This document shows positions 45,701-57,557 of a stretch of 64,000 nt of DNA, one piece after another; within the stretch, counting starts at the first letter, position 1, and the number at the start of each line of letters is the position of its first letter. This DNA comes from Ehretia macrophylla (lineage: Eukaryota > Streptophyta > Magnoliopsida > Boraginales > Ehretiaceae): NCBI GenBank assembly GCA_037974665.1, contig CM075768.1, forward strand, positions 67,421,816 through 67,485,815. The letters run 5' to 3'. Under the pieces are notes generated by a model that worked only from the letters and a program-made list of their open reading frames with translations, had not been told where the DNA came from and searched no databases. The translations under genes and the position numbers were made by a program.

Positions 45701-48510
45701 AAAAGAATTTCGTCCCGAAATTCATTCTTACTTGTTAAGGTCATTTAAACGGATTCCGACCCTTGTTATTCTTCCTACTCCGGTTCATCCCGTGTTTGGT
45801 GTTCTCTTACCAAAACCAATTCATTTCCTATGTTTCTCCAATTGGTCTTAAGGTCGAGTTCATTAACTAAGGTTAGAATCTCCAAACATAGTCATCAAAG
45901 TTGCATCGGTATTTTAGCTATATAACTATAATTCCAAAATCATGACTCATGTTGTGTCAATCTCGCATTCATACCTCAAAAGGAATACACAATAATTCCA
46001 TGATCCTAAGGTGACATACCCTAATTTCAAGATGATAGGTCTATATCCGATTTACATATCCTATCTACTAGCTTCAAAACTGTTATCACATAGGTCATAC
46101 ACAAGTTACGGATCATTTCCACGATACAACCCTATTTTCAGGTTGAACTCACCAAACAAACTAATCCATCTCAAGTCGTCATCTATCGGTAGTATCATAG
46201 TTCTTATCTTGAAGGTACATTGGATTAGTAAATCTTCTAATGACTAGTCTTCTGGTTATAAGCTCCTATTCACTTACATCCTTTCCCAGCTTCATTAACC
46301 TTCACGCTTGTAATCAAGGAGGAAGACCGTTTAGATTCATTAATCTCGAATTCTAAGGTTTATCAAGTATCACCAACAAATTGCCATCGAAATTGCATGG
46401 GTAAACTAATCATGTTACACTAGTTCAACTCTTACAATTAAATTTTATCAGCTTATGATCCACAATCTATTTCCTTATTCAAATCCCTATCTTCAAGTCA
46501 CGAGGCTTCATAATTTTCTTTTAATCTTATCCAAAACTCCTAAGACGAATAGCTCCAACCTCAATTAAATTCTACTCACCTTAATCCAAGGTTACGTCAT
46601 ACTTAAGAAGACAATGGTCCTACTCACTTAGCGACCTAGTCATCCATTCGAACACTTAATGCCCGCCAATATATCTTCGACATTAATGTTACTAAGCTAG
46701 GTTCATAGCCATGTAAGCGAGATCAATTCTCTACTAGGTTACCGGTTGTACAACAACAATCCTAGGACTATAAATGGGTACCGAAATGATCTAGCTCATA
46801 AGACACTTACCATACTGATCCAAGTAGCTCATTACACAAAATAACTTCAAGGTTGTGTCAACATAAGGATTATAACCACAATATAATCTAATAGAACTTC
46901 AAAAGTAGTCAACAACTCATATAACTATCACTACAAGATCCGTCCTCCATTTAACGACCACGATTCGAAGTCTACCAACAGCTAGTTTCTAGATATAAAA
47001 CGGTGCACATAATACAGTTATCTAACAATAGTCTCTTGGGTCATCATGACTCTGATTCATCTCATCTTACTTTCTTCGTTTACATGTTCAACTAGCTAAG
47101 AGCATCAAGACTCATCGACCTTAGGTCCTAGGGTTCACCATGAATCATCATGCGTACTCACAATTAGCTATTTAGGATTACTAATCAGATCCTAACGACT
47201 CCACTTCGCAACCAGATGCTTAATATCGTTTCGATGGTTTATATAATAGGTCCATCGGTGTTACTTAGGGATATATGCTTCCTAATATTCTCTAGGGTAT
47301 CCAAATAACGAGAGCATAGAATGACTTACTTGCGTATTTACAGCTAAGTTCGAGGGACACCAAACTAATACCGTGTTTCTTAATATCATAAATATCCAAC
47401 TTAGGACCTTTAGTAACATTAGTCATTTAATGCATAATTCAATTCCTTAAACTTCTATCTGACCTAACATTTTAGGTGTAGTTTCTGAACACGAGTTCTC
47501 GTTATGCGAATTCCTCGATTCCAATATCCCCATATCTTGTTATACTAAAGATTCATCAATCTTGTTAAACTTAATCTCTAGAGTTGCCTACATGTCTCGA
47601 GGTTATCCATTGTTAAGTTACCTAAACACATTATTCATGCCTTAATAATCTAACCCCTATCGCCCATTTCCACGAGTTCATCCCTTAATTTCTATGTCAC
47701 AATCTTACCATTGAGTGAACTTGAAACTCGTTAATATACACCTTATTAGGTTCAACGATGCTTAATTCCAATCAAGTAAGGATTCAATCGTACGAGTATA
47801 TTGCCAACTTCTTAGATAGCCTATCGAGCCAATTTTAAGATGTGAGAAATGGATTCAAAGAAACCTCCAAGTCAACTTCCACTATCAGCACATGAGAATA
47901 TATACTACTCTACATATTTAATAGTATGTTCTTATATCTTAAGCGAAGTTGTATGTCATTAAACTTTATACTTGAACTATAATTAGAAGAACGGTTTAAC
48001 GGAATCAATAACTTCATACCTATAAAATTAACAACTTAATCACAGGTATAGGTATTCAAAAAATAAGGAGATAACTTTACCTCAACAATTATACCCGTGC
48101 TACGCATTTTATACATATGCATATCCAATAATACATACTATCCATCGAGTACCTGTGAAGATGCCAAAAATCTCTAACCGAGCCTTTTCGTTCGTCCGGC
48201 ACAAATTCACTTCCCTAAAAGTCCTAATCCTAACTATCTATGTGTATAAACAGTCATTCACGGTTATATAACATGCACATGTATGAAGGAAGGAGTATAA
48301 AAGTATGCATGCATTATTGAGGGCACTAACGTGTCGCTGTGCATGACACATAATACATATAGTCCACAAAGGCACATAGTATTCAATTCTCAAAGCAATT
48401 AAAGCACATTAGCACACATTAACACATATAAACAAGACATCATAATTACCTTAGGGCTTCTACCCATGGTCCGAGAGTTGAACCCGACTAACGCCTAGTT
48501 ACTAAACTAA
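45701..48510 (-). mobile_element. Interior of the full-length element, non-coding
   Basis: About 2.8 kb of AT-rich sequence with no open frame longer than 78 codons on either strand and no visible gag, protease, reverse transcriptase, RNase H or integrase motif. No insertion of another element was noticed. It is the only stretch of the window that is neither 5S unit nor LTR. Confidence 0.8.
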
Positions 48511-48522
48511 GCTCTGATACCA
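48511..48522 (-). other. Primer binding site for initiator tRNA-Met
   Basis: In element sense TGGTATCAGAGC, complementary to the 3' end of plant initiator methionine tRNA, the usual primer of plant LTR elements. It lies 13 bp inside the 5' LTR boundary. Confidence 0.9.
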
Positions 48523-49349
48523 TTCTAATATAAGGTGTCACGCCCCAACCCGGCCTATAAAGGTTAGACTGGGGTATGATCTAAACATTCAAGTCACGTC
48601 TCGTACTTAACCGTTCATGAAGATTTAACACTTAACGTCTTGGCCTAAACTCCAAAATTTTTCGGTAAATCGGCAGCATAACGGCTGTAATTGGGCTCTT
48701 TGGTTTGACCTAATTCTCTAAACGCCTCAATTATTCCAATCATTAATCCAATTCTATTAAGGACTGCTATTTGACACCAACCGATTGGCTAACTAGTTTA
48801 CCTTGAAAGTCTCGTTTGGTTAATAAGCCTAACATGATAACTATGTCCTGTTTATTTTTCAATTTCCTATCATGCAAGTACCTATTATCCTTTAGTTTGC
48901 AAATGAACACCTAAGTGAAATTAGATAGAATTAACTTAGTTGATTGTTCATCTAGTGGTTTGAATGCCTACGATAACTACTAATTAAGAAAACGAAAGCA
49001 AACAACCAAATAAAAGTTCGTCCGGTTATAGATAGTACAATCTCATAATTAGACCCAAATTACAACGGGGTCATTTATATCAATAAACAACGAGCAACAT
49101 AAAAGAAATAGTCTTCAAGTAGCATAGTTCACAAATAGCCATAATCACGCAAGGCACACAAGACAAGCAATCACTCCAGGGGTTCATCGTTAGGCACACC
49201 ATCCTCGGGTACCTGTACCTGTTCTTCTTCACCTGTGATGAAAAAGAGGGTGAGTCCTTATGAACTCAGCGAGGGGGAACGAGAAATACGTTTTGAAACT
49301 CGTTTTCCGGTTCAATTTATGAAAACTCTTTTTGAGAACATGTCACGTA

Positions 49350-49835
49350 TTACAAATAATAAGGTACGCAATTATAAGAAACAAATCGAGTAACGGATAC
49401 AAAGTAAGGGAACAGAAATGCCAGTCTTTCCTCCCCGAGGTTCTCTAGGAACCAAGCGAGAGTACTTACATATAAGCACAGGAACAAGAATACCAGTCTT
49501 TCCTCCCCGAGGTTCTCTAGGAACCAAGCGAGAGTACTTATACACATTGTAAAAAGGATACGGTGAGCATTTGCTCTCAATGTCAATTTCGATTCATTTG
49601 GTGCGGCCGACTTCAATAATCCACTTATCGCTCCCAATTGGGTGTACTCCGGATGTACCCCGAAACCTACGACCCAACTCTCCGAGGGTGAAATGCCAAG
49701 CGAGAGAGGGAATTGGACCATGGTAGTCACGGTAACACCGGCAAGCCCGATACCGCCCGGCGTGCGTGAAACACTACCATGCCACACTGAAAGGTTGCAA
49801 CCTCGTATACAATGCCCATTTTTGTCATTTAACAT
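49350..49835 (-). other. 161-codon open frame inside 5' LTR, not supported as a gene
   Basis: Twin of the frame at 42378-42863. Same length and same position in the LTR, with an in-frame repeat from the 72-bp duplication. No recognised domain. Confidence 0.2.
49409..49547 (-). repeat. 72-bp tandem duplication within 5' LTR
   Basis: Copies start at 49409 and 49481. Matches the duplication in the other LTR. Confidence 0.85.
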
Positions 49836-51657
49836 TTCACATTAGGAGGTCAACAAAGTAGGTTGCCTCCGAGCAAGTATATGATCACATTTTGACATAT
49901 TGGCATATAAGGCATTGTAAGAACATATAATCATTTCATATATCCATTTGAAAGCAATTAAACTTTAACGGGCAGCCAAGTAATCACGTTCAAATAAACC
50001 ATTGAATATCTTTTAACAATTCACATTAGGAGAACAACAAAGTAGGTTGCCTCCGAGCAACTTCAAGATCACATATTGCCAAGTAAACTAACGAGGCATG
50101 CTTGACATGAAATTTTACTTTGTAGAACACATAGAGTCATATGAACATTAAACGGGCAGCCATGTAACACATGCAAGTCAAGCCATATAACTCATTTCAA
50201 AGTTCACGTAATCAAGTGATACGAATATTCAACATGCAACAACATTTACGTGGGTTCGGTTGCATGAAAAGCTTATATGACAACACGCAATGGTCAAAAT
50301 CACATTTGAAGTTATAAAACATTTACGGGCAGCCCACTAAGCATATAATTTCCACACAATAACCAAGAATCAACACTTAGCAAGACTACCTAGTCATTAG
50401 GGTTTCCGTTTCATGCTTAACCATGTGATTAAACCCTAAGTCAACTCAAGTTCATTCACAAGTCATGCATCATTCAATTCAAACATCCTCAAGTACTCAA
50501 AACAGTCCAAACAACATCCCAACACCACAATTCCAAGCAATTAGCACCACAAGAGGGGTTACAACAATTTTCCAAGCATATAACTAAGTGAAACCTTTAC
50601 TGCAATAGGCTGTTTTCCCACAATCAATAGGATAATCAAACAATCTCAAAATTCAGTGAATAAGATGTCAAATTAAAGCTTAAGAAGTTAAATAAACTCA
50701 GAAACAAACCTTGCATCAATTGGAGTTCAGAATCATTAGTTATGGCCGAAACAGTGAGGTAGCACAAAACTGTCTAGATTTGCACATGTTTCAAAAATTG
50801 ACGTTTTTGAGGTCCTTGGAGTCATTTTTAGCTTTGGTCCATTTCTGACAAAATTGTCCAGAACTGAAAAATCTAGTAGCACACCAATTTTCATGCATTG
50901 TGGACAACATTTACTAAGTCAAAAATGGTTCGCTCCACAAGGTCAGTGCATCTGCCAAAACCTGATTCATTTTCCCAGATTTCCAGATTTCGTCATATTT
51001 TAATGATTTTCCATTTTGAGGACCTTAGAGTCAAAATTAGCTTCGGCCTATTTCTGGGACAAATGTTCAAAACTGTCCAAACTAGTCACCCACCAATTTT
51101 CAAGTATTTTCAACATCATTTTCTTAGCTAAACTTACCTCGAACAGACTGGTCAGAGAGCTGTCATCCACTTCGACTTCACCTAGCATCATTTTCAAGCC
51201 AAGATCTTGCCATGCATGGTTGTTTAAGCTTATGAACGACCATATAGCTCAAGTACAGAAGCAAATACACACATTTATGAGCATGCATGTGAAATTTCAA
51301 AGAGTTTTCAAAAGCTTTTAACCCTCACCTTTGCAATCAACCAAAAGATGCACAAAAACCTTGTTGAGGCTCAAATTTCTTCCTCTTCTTGCTTAGCTGA
51401 GTTTCCAACTTGGTTTTCTCTATTTTTCCTAGCCTAGTAACCAATATCTTAGTCAATGCATGTAGTTAGGACTTGAAGAAAAGAAATGGAAGCTTAGTAA
51501 CTCACCTAGGCCGAAAATGAAGCTTCAATGCACATGCATGAGTGATTTTTGCATCATAGCTTGTTCGGTTGAGGTCCTTTGCTTGTGGCTTGCTTGGTTT
51601 AGCTATGGTGTGAAGAAGAGAAGCTATGGAGATGAAGAACTCAGCCAAAACCGAAAT

Positions 51658-51724
51658 GGAGAGAGAAAGTGAGAGGGAGAGAGAGAAATGTGAGGAAAGT
51701 GAGAGAAATGAGAGAAAAATGAGG
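51658..51724 (+). repeat. GA-rich low-complexity tract in 5' LTR
   Basis: Counterpart of the tract at 44683-44749, nearly identical. Confidence 0.75.
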
Positions 51725-52195
51725 CTTTTTGCAATTTTTGAGCATGTGGTCAGCCTTGGGCTTCCAAATCTGAATTTTTGTGTCTTCAAGGTGGAATTTG
51801 AAATGTTAGCATGGGCCATGAGTGGTTTGGTCGAAAATGAGAGGAAATTGAGGTGGTTTTGGGCAATTTTTTATGCATTGATAAGTGTTTTTGTGTCATG
51901 ACTTGTCTAGAATTATTTTGAATTAAACATGCATGCAAAAATTGGATTTTGTGTCATCTTTTGAATTGTTTTAACATGTGTGTAAGAGAATGTTGGGTAT
52001 TTAGGGATTTTAGGTAGAATAGAATATAGGGTATGTTTAGAGGTTGGTGAGATTTTGTCTTGTAGTGAGTTTAAAATATAATATTTAGGTGTTAGTGGAT
52101 TTTGTAGAGATTTGAATTAGGATTATAATAATAGTTAGTGGATTGTGTAGGATTATTTTATTGTCTTGTGCTTTGTGTAGGATTCTTTCTTGATC

Positions 52196-52636
52196 AACGT
52201 GGTGGCACGGATTCCTAGGTCTAGGGCACGAATTACGAGGTAGACACGATCTACGAGGTAAGACACGAACTTCAAGACTAATGCACAGATTTCAATGCAA
52301 ATGCACGCAATCCCTAGATAAATGTACGTAAACCAATACAAGGCACGTAATTCAAGACACAACTCTTAAACCTAGGTTAAAGCACGCAGTTCAAGGTTAA
52401 TGCACACGAAACGAAGAGACACATGCAAATCAAGGTCTCACATGTAAATTAAGGTCATGGCATGTTTATCTAGGTATCGCACGTATATCGAGGATTAGGG
52501 CACACAATTTTAGGTTAAGGCACATATAACGAGGCATGCACGAAAACCAAGACATGGCACGTAATCTAGGGTCGGTCGTACAGTTCTAGTTCTAAGGCAC
52601 GCAAATCGAGGTAAGGCACGTTATTCGGGATTGGGC
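52196..52636 (-). repeat. Degenerate GCACG repeat cluster, U3 of 5' LTR
   Basis: Counterpart of 45226-45680, with one block fewer (the ACTTCAAGACTAATGCACG block occurs once here and twice there). In this LTR it is placed to act on the element's own promoter. Confidence 0.6.
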
Positions 52637-52642
52637 CTCACA

Positions 52643-52647
52643 CCATC
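52643..52647 (+). repeat. Right target-site duplication of full-length element (CCATC)
   Basis: Second CCATC, followed by ACTCTAGGCTGG of the interrupted spacer. Confidence 0.92.
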
Positions 52648-52705
52648 ACTCTAGGCTGGCACTGTGAACCGTTAATACATATAGGAATTGTACCCTCAAC
52701 ACGAC

Positions 52706-52824
52706 GGGTGCGATCATACCAGAATTAATGCACCAGATCGCATCAGAACTCCCAAGTTAAGCATTCTTGGGTGAGAGTAGTACTAGGATGGGTGACCCCT
52801 GGGAAGTCCTCGTGCTGCACCCCC
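52706..52824 (+). rRNA. 5S rRNA: 5S rRNA copy 56
   Basis: 119 nt. Differences: C18A, C20T, G30A, C35G, G48C, G58A, G60T, C67T, one C fewer at 91-95, T111C. The retrotransposon ends 64 bp upstream. The TATA-like box, GC and C at -1 remain on the gene side of the insertion. Confidence 0.92.
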
Positions 52825-53381
52825 TTTTTAATTTTTTTAGCCCTGCTTAGGGTTGCTAAGATACATTATCCACCAAATCTCTATTACCGAATCCCACGGA
52901 ACATTGGGCAAGACAACTTCGCTTCACGTAGTGGCCGGGCCCGCAAACCGAGGGCGTAGGATTTGTGACGAGGTCTCCATCGCTCCGGTGACCATAACTT
53001 TTGATCCGTAAGGAGTTACGCGGCGCACAACATACCATTACAAAGCTCTCTGAGAGCTCTACGAAGGGGGCAGCCAGCTTGCCCGCTGTACCCGTGTTTG
53101 GAGCCCAAAATTGAGCGTTTTCATTAGTTTCAGTCCACTTTTCTTCTTTTGCTCTGTTTGTCAGTCCCAGATCGTACGTCGTGAGCTGTTAAAAGGACGA
53201 CAACCTGACCCGCGGGACATCAGAGGGCCCTACAACGTGTCGATATCACGTCTTGCAAGGATGCTGCGTTGTTGAATCGGATGGGTTGTCGTTAAGCCCA
53301 TTGGGCCTTTTGAATGGGCCATCCCTCTAGGTTGGCTCTGTGAACAATTAACACATATAGGAATTATGCCCTTAACATGAC

Positions 53382-53501
53382 GGGTGCGACCATACCAGCA
53401 CTAATGCACCGGATCCCATCAGAACTCCGAAGTTAAGCATGCTTGGGTGAGAGTAGTACTAGGATGGGTGACCCCCTGGGAAGTACCCGTGTTGCACCCC
53501 C
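53382..53501 (+). rRNA. 5S rRNA: 5S rRNA copy 57
   Basis: 120 nt. Differences: T9C, G58A, C67T, C104A, T106C. Confidence 0.95.
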
Positions 53502-54057
53502 TTTTCAATTTTTTTTCCCTGGTTAGGGTTGCCAAGATACTTTATCCACCAAATATATATCACCGAATCCCACGGAACATTGGGCAAGACAACTTCGCTT
53601 CATGTAGAGGCCGGGCCGGCAAACCGAGGGCGTATGGTTTGTGACCAGGCCTCCGTCGCTCCTGTGCCCATAACTTTTAAACCGTAAGGAGTTACGCGGC
53701 GTACAACATACCGTTGCAAAGCTCTCTTAGAGCTCTACGATGGGGGTAGCTAGATTGCTCGTTTTGCCCCTTTTTGGAGCACAAAATTGAATGTTTTCAT
53801 CAGTTTTAGTCCACTTTTCTTCTTTTGCTCTATTTTTTCATCCGGGATCGTACGTCGTGAACTGTTAAAACGATGACAACCTGACTCGCGGGACATCAGA
53901 GGGCCCTACAATGTGTTGATATCACGTCTTACGATGATGCTGCGTTGTCGAAGCAGATGGGTTGTCGTTAAGCCCATTGGGCTTTTTGAATGGGCCATCT
54001 CTCTAGGCTGGCTCTGTGAACCATTAACACATATAGGAATTATGCGCTAAACATGAC

Positions 54058-54177
54058 AGGTGCGATTATACCAGCACTAATGCACCGGATCCCATCAGAA
54101 CTCTGAAGTTAAGCGTGTTTGGGCGAGAGTAGTACTAGGATGGGTAACCCCTTTGGAAGTCCTCGTGTTGCACCCCA
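54058..54177 (+). rRNA. 5S rRNA: 5S rRNA copy 58
   Basis: 120 nt. Differences: G1A, C10T, C47T, C61T, G89A, C95T, G97T, C120A. Mostly C-to-T and G-to-A. Confidence 0.93.
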
Positions 54178-54734
54178 TTTTCAATTTTTTTTTCCTTGGT
54201 TAGGGTTGCCAAGATACTTTATCCACCAAATCTCTATGACCGAATCCCACGTAACATTGGGCAAGACAACTTCGCTTCACGTAGAGGCCGGGCCGGCAAA
54301 CCGAGGCCGTGGGGTTTGTGACCAGGACTCCGTCGCTCCGGTGCCTATAACTTTTGATCCGTAAGGAGTTACACGGCGCACAGCATACCGTTGCAAAGCT
54401 CTCTGAGAGCTCTACGACGGGCGCAACTAGATTGCTTGTTGTGCCCATTTTTGGAGCCCAAAATCGAACGTTTTCATCAGTTTCAGTCCCTTTTTCTACT
54501 TTTGCTCTATTTTTTCATCTCGGATCATACGTCGTGAGCTGTTAAAAGGACGACAACATGACTCGCAGGACATCAGAGGGCCCTACAACCTATTGATATC
54601 ACGTCTTGCGAGGATGCTGCGTTGTTGAAGCAGATGGGTTATCGTTAAGCCCATTGGGCATTTTGAATGGGCCATCTCTCTAGGCTGGCACTATGAACCG
54701 TTAACACATATAGGAATTGTACCCTCAACATGAC

Positions 54735-54853
54735 GGTATGATCATACCAGCACTAATACACCGGATCCGATCAGAACTCCGAAGTTAAGCGTGCTTGGGC
54801 GAGAGCAGTACTAGGATGGGTGACCCCTTAGGAAGTCCTCGTGTTGCACCCCC
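54735..54853 (+). rRNA. 5S rRNA: 5S rRNA copy 59 (trimer, C)
   Basis: 119 nt. One base is missing in the first six (GGTATGATC). Other differences: G25A, C36G, T73C, C95T, T96A or G97A. Spacer type C. Confidence 0.91.
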
Positions 54854-55408
54854 TTTTCAATTTTTTTTGCCCTGGTTAGTGTTGCCAAGATACTTTATCC
54901 ACCAAATCTCTATTATCGAATCCCATGAAACATTGGGAAAACAACTTCTCTTCACGTAGAGGCCGGGCCCGCAAACCGAGGGCGTAGGGTTTGTGACCAA
55001 GTCTCCGTCGCTCCAGTGCCCATAGCTTTTGATCTGTAAGGAGTTACGCAGTGCACATCATACCATTGCAGAGCTCTCTGAGAGCTCTATGAGAGGGCAG
55101 CGAGCTTGCTCGTTGTGCACTTTTTTGGAGCCTAAAATCGAACATTTTCATCAGTTTTAGGCCAATTTTCTTCTTTTGCCCTGTTTTTCTGTCCCAGATC
55201 GTACGTCGTGAGCTGTTAAAAGAATGACAACCTGACTCACAGTACATCAGAGGGCCCTACAACGTGTCAATATCACCTCTTGCGAGGATGCTGCGTTGTT
55301 GAAGCGGATGGGTTGTCGTTAAGCCCATTGGGCCTTTTGAATGGGCCATCTCTCTACGCTGGCACTGTGAACCGTTAACAAATATAGGAATTGTACCCTC
55401 AACATGGC

Positions 55409-55527
55409 GGGTATGATCATACCAGTACTAATGCATCGGATCACATCAGAACTCCGAATTTAAGCGTGCTTGGGCGAGAGTAGTACTAGGATGGTTGACC
55501 CCTTGGGAAGTCCTCGAGTTGCACCCC
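55409..55527 (+). rRNA. 5S rRNA: 5S rRNA copy 60 (trimer, A)
   Basis: 119 nt, one C fewer at the end. Differences: G5A, C6T, C18T, C29T, C35A, G51T, G87T, C95T, T109A. Spacer type A. Confidence 0.91.
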
Positions 55528-56084
55528 TTTTCAATTTTTTTTGCCCTGGTTAGGGTTGCCAAGATACTTTATCCACCAAATCTCTATTACCAAATCCCAC
55601 GGAACATTGGGCAAGACAACTTTGCTTCACGTAGAGGCCGAGTCCGCAATCCCAGGGCGTAAGGTTTGTAACTAGGTCTCGGTCGCTCTGGTGCCCATAA
55701 GTTTTGATGCGTAAGGAGTTACGCGGTGGACAACATACTGTTGCAAATCTTTCTAGGAGCTCTACGACGGGGGCAGCCAGCTTGCTCGTTGTGCATGCTT
55801 TTGGAGCCCAAGATTGATCTTTTTCATCAATTTCAGGCCACTTTTCTTATTTTGCTTTGTTTTTTCATTCCGGATCGTACGTCGTGAGCTGTTAAAAGTA
55901 CGACAACATGACTCGCAGGACATCAGAGGGCCCTACAACGTGTCGATATCTCATCTTGTGAGGATGCTGCGTTGTTGAAGCAGATGGATTGTCGTTAAGC
56001 CCATTGGGCATTTTGAATGGGCCATCTCTCTAAGCTGGGACTGTGAACAGTTAACACATATAGGAATTGTGCCCTCATCATGAT

Positions 56085-56204
56085 GGATGCGATCATACCA
56101 GCACTAATGCACCGGATCCCATCTGAACTCCGAAGTTAAGCGTGCTTGGGGGAGAGTAGTACTAGGATGGGTGACCACCTGGGAAGTCCTAGTGTTGCAC
56201 CCCA
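56085..56204 (+). rRNA. 5S rRNA: 5S rRNA copy 61 (trimer, B)
   Basis: 120 nt. Differences: G3A, A40T, C67G, C93A, C107A, C120A. T at -1. C67G and C93A are shared with copy 51. Spacer type B (CATGGTTGGAGCCC). Confidence 0.94.
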
Positions 56205-56762
56205 TTTTCAATTTTTTTTTGCCCTGGTTAGGGTTGCCAAGATACTTTATCCCCCAAATCTCTATTACCAAATCCCACAGAACATTGGGCAAGACAACTT
56301 TGCTTCACGTAGAGGTCGGGCCCATAAACCGAGGGCGTAGGGTTTGCGACAAGGTCTCCGTCGCTCCGGTGCCCATAACTTTTTATCTGTAAGGAGTTAT
56401 GTGGCGCACAGCATACCGTTGCAAAGCACTCTGAGAGCTCTACGAATGGGGCAGCCAGCTTGCCTGCTTGGCCCATGGTTGGAGCCCAATAAAGAACGTT
56501 TTCATCAATTTCAGTCCACTTTTCTTCTTTCGCTCTGTTTTTCCGTCCCGGATCGTACGTCGTGAGTTGTTAAAAGGACGACAACCTGACTCGCGGGATA
56601 TTAAAGGGCCCTACAACGTGTCGATATCACGTCTTGCGAGGATGCTATGTTGTTGAAGCATATGCGTTGTCGTTAAGCCCATTGGGCCTTTTGAATGGGC
56701 CATCTCTCTAGGCTGTCAATCTGAACCGTTAACAAATATAGAAATTGTTCCTTCTACATGAC

Positions 56763-56882
56763 GGGTGCGATCATACCAGAACTAATGCACCGGATCCCAT
56801 CAGAACTCCAAAGTTAAGCGTGCTTGGGCGAGAGTAGTACTAGGATTGGTGACCCCGTGGGATGTCATCGTGTTGCACCCCC
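56763..56882 (+). rRNA. 5S rRNA: 5S rRNA copy 62
   Basis: 120 nt. Differences: C18A, G48A, G85T (C box), C95G, A101T, C105A. Upstream box reads AAATATAG. Confidence 0.93.
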
Positions 56883-57438
56883 TTTTCAATTTTTTTTTTC
56901 TGGTTAGGGTTTCCAAGATACTTTATCCACCAAATCTATATTACCGAATCCCACGGAACATTGGGCAAGACAACTTCGCTTCACGTAGAGGCCGGGCCGG
57001 CAAACCGAGGGCGTATGGTTTGTGACCAGGCCTCCGTCGCTCCGGTGCCCATAACTTTTAAACCGTAAAGAGTTACGTGGCGCACAACATACCGTTGCAA
57101 AGCTCTCTGAGAGCTCTACGATGGGGGCAGCTAGATTGCTAGTTTTGCCCATTTTTGGAGCCCAAAATCGAATGTTTTCATTAGTTTCAGTCCACTTTTC
57201 TTCTTTTCCCCTATTTTTTCATCCTGGATCGTACGTCGTGAGCTGTTAAAAGGATGACAACATGACTCGTGGGACATCAGAGGGCCCTACAACATGTCGA
57301 TATCACGTCTTGCGAGGATGCTGCGTTGTCGAAGTAGATGGGTTGTCGTTAAGCCCATTGTGCCTTTTGAATGGGCCATCTCTCTTGGCTGGCACTGTGA
57401 ACCGTTAACACATATAAGAATTGTGCCCTCAACATGAT

Positions 57439-57557
57439 GGGTGCAATCATACCAGCAGTAATGCACCGGATCCCATCAGAACTCCGAAGTTAAGCGTGAT
57501 TGGGCGAGAGTAGTACTAGGATGGGTGACCCCTGGGAAGTCCTCGTGCTGCACCCCC
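57439..57557 (+). rRNA. 5S rRNA: 5S rRNA copy 63
   Basis: 119 nt, one C fewer at 91-95. Differences: G7A, C20G, C61A, T111C. T at -1. Confidence 0.94.

Larger units (their letters stand above)
41565..52642 (-). mobile_element. Full-length non-coding LTR retrotransposon, LARD-type
   Basis: About 11.1 kb: LTR of 4123 bp, interior of 2848 bp, LTR of 4107 bp, with TG...CA LTR ends and a 5-bp target duplication. The primer site next to the right LTR and the polypurine tract next to the left LTR place it on the minus strand. The interior has no gag or pol, so the element must have moved with enzymes from another element. Large LTRs with a non-coding interior fit the LARD class. A GAATTTCGGGACGAAATTC motif just before the polypurine tract resembles the pol-to-tract junction of plant Ty3/Gypsy chromoviruses, which suggests its parent group. 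By eye the LTRs differ at only about 1-2 in 100 positions, so insertion was recent, probably within about a million years under common plant rates. Looks structurally whole. Confidence 0.92.
48536..52642 (-). repeat. 5' LTR (element sense) of the full-length element
   Basis: Starts TGTCACGCCCC and ends GCCTCACA on the + strand. It would hold the element promoter in the part near 52642, reading towards lower coordinates. That direction is away from 5S copy 56. Confidence 0.93.

Noticed and set aside
46011-46247. 78-codon + strand frame in the interior of the retrotransposon, as a possible gag remnant
   Set aside because: It is on the strand opposite to the element and shows no gag-like zinc knuckle (CX2CX4HX4C) or other motif.
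41565-52642. Reading the element as a + strand retrotransposon because its LTRs begin TGTCACGCCCC on this strand
   Set aside because: The primer binding site lies next to the right LTR in reverse complement and the polypurine tract next to the left LTR, so the sense strand is minus.
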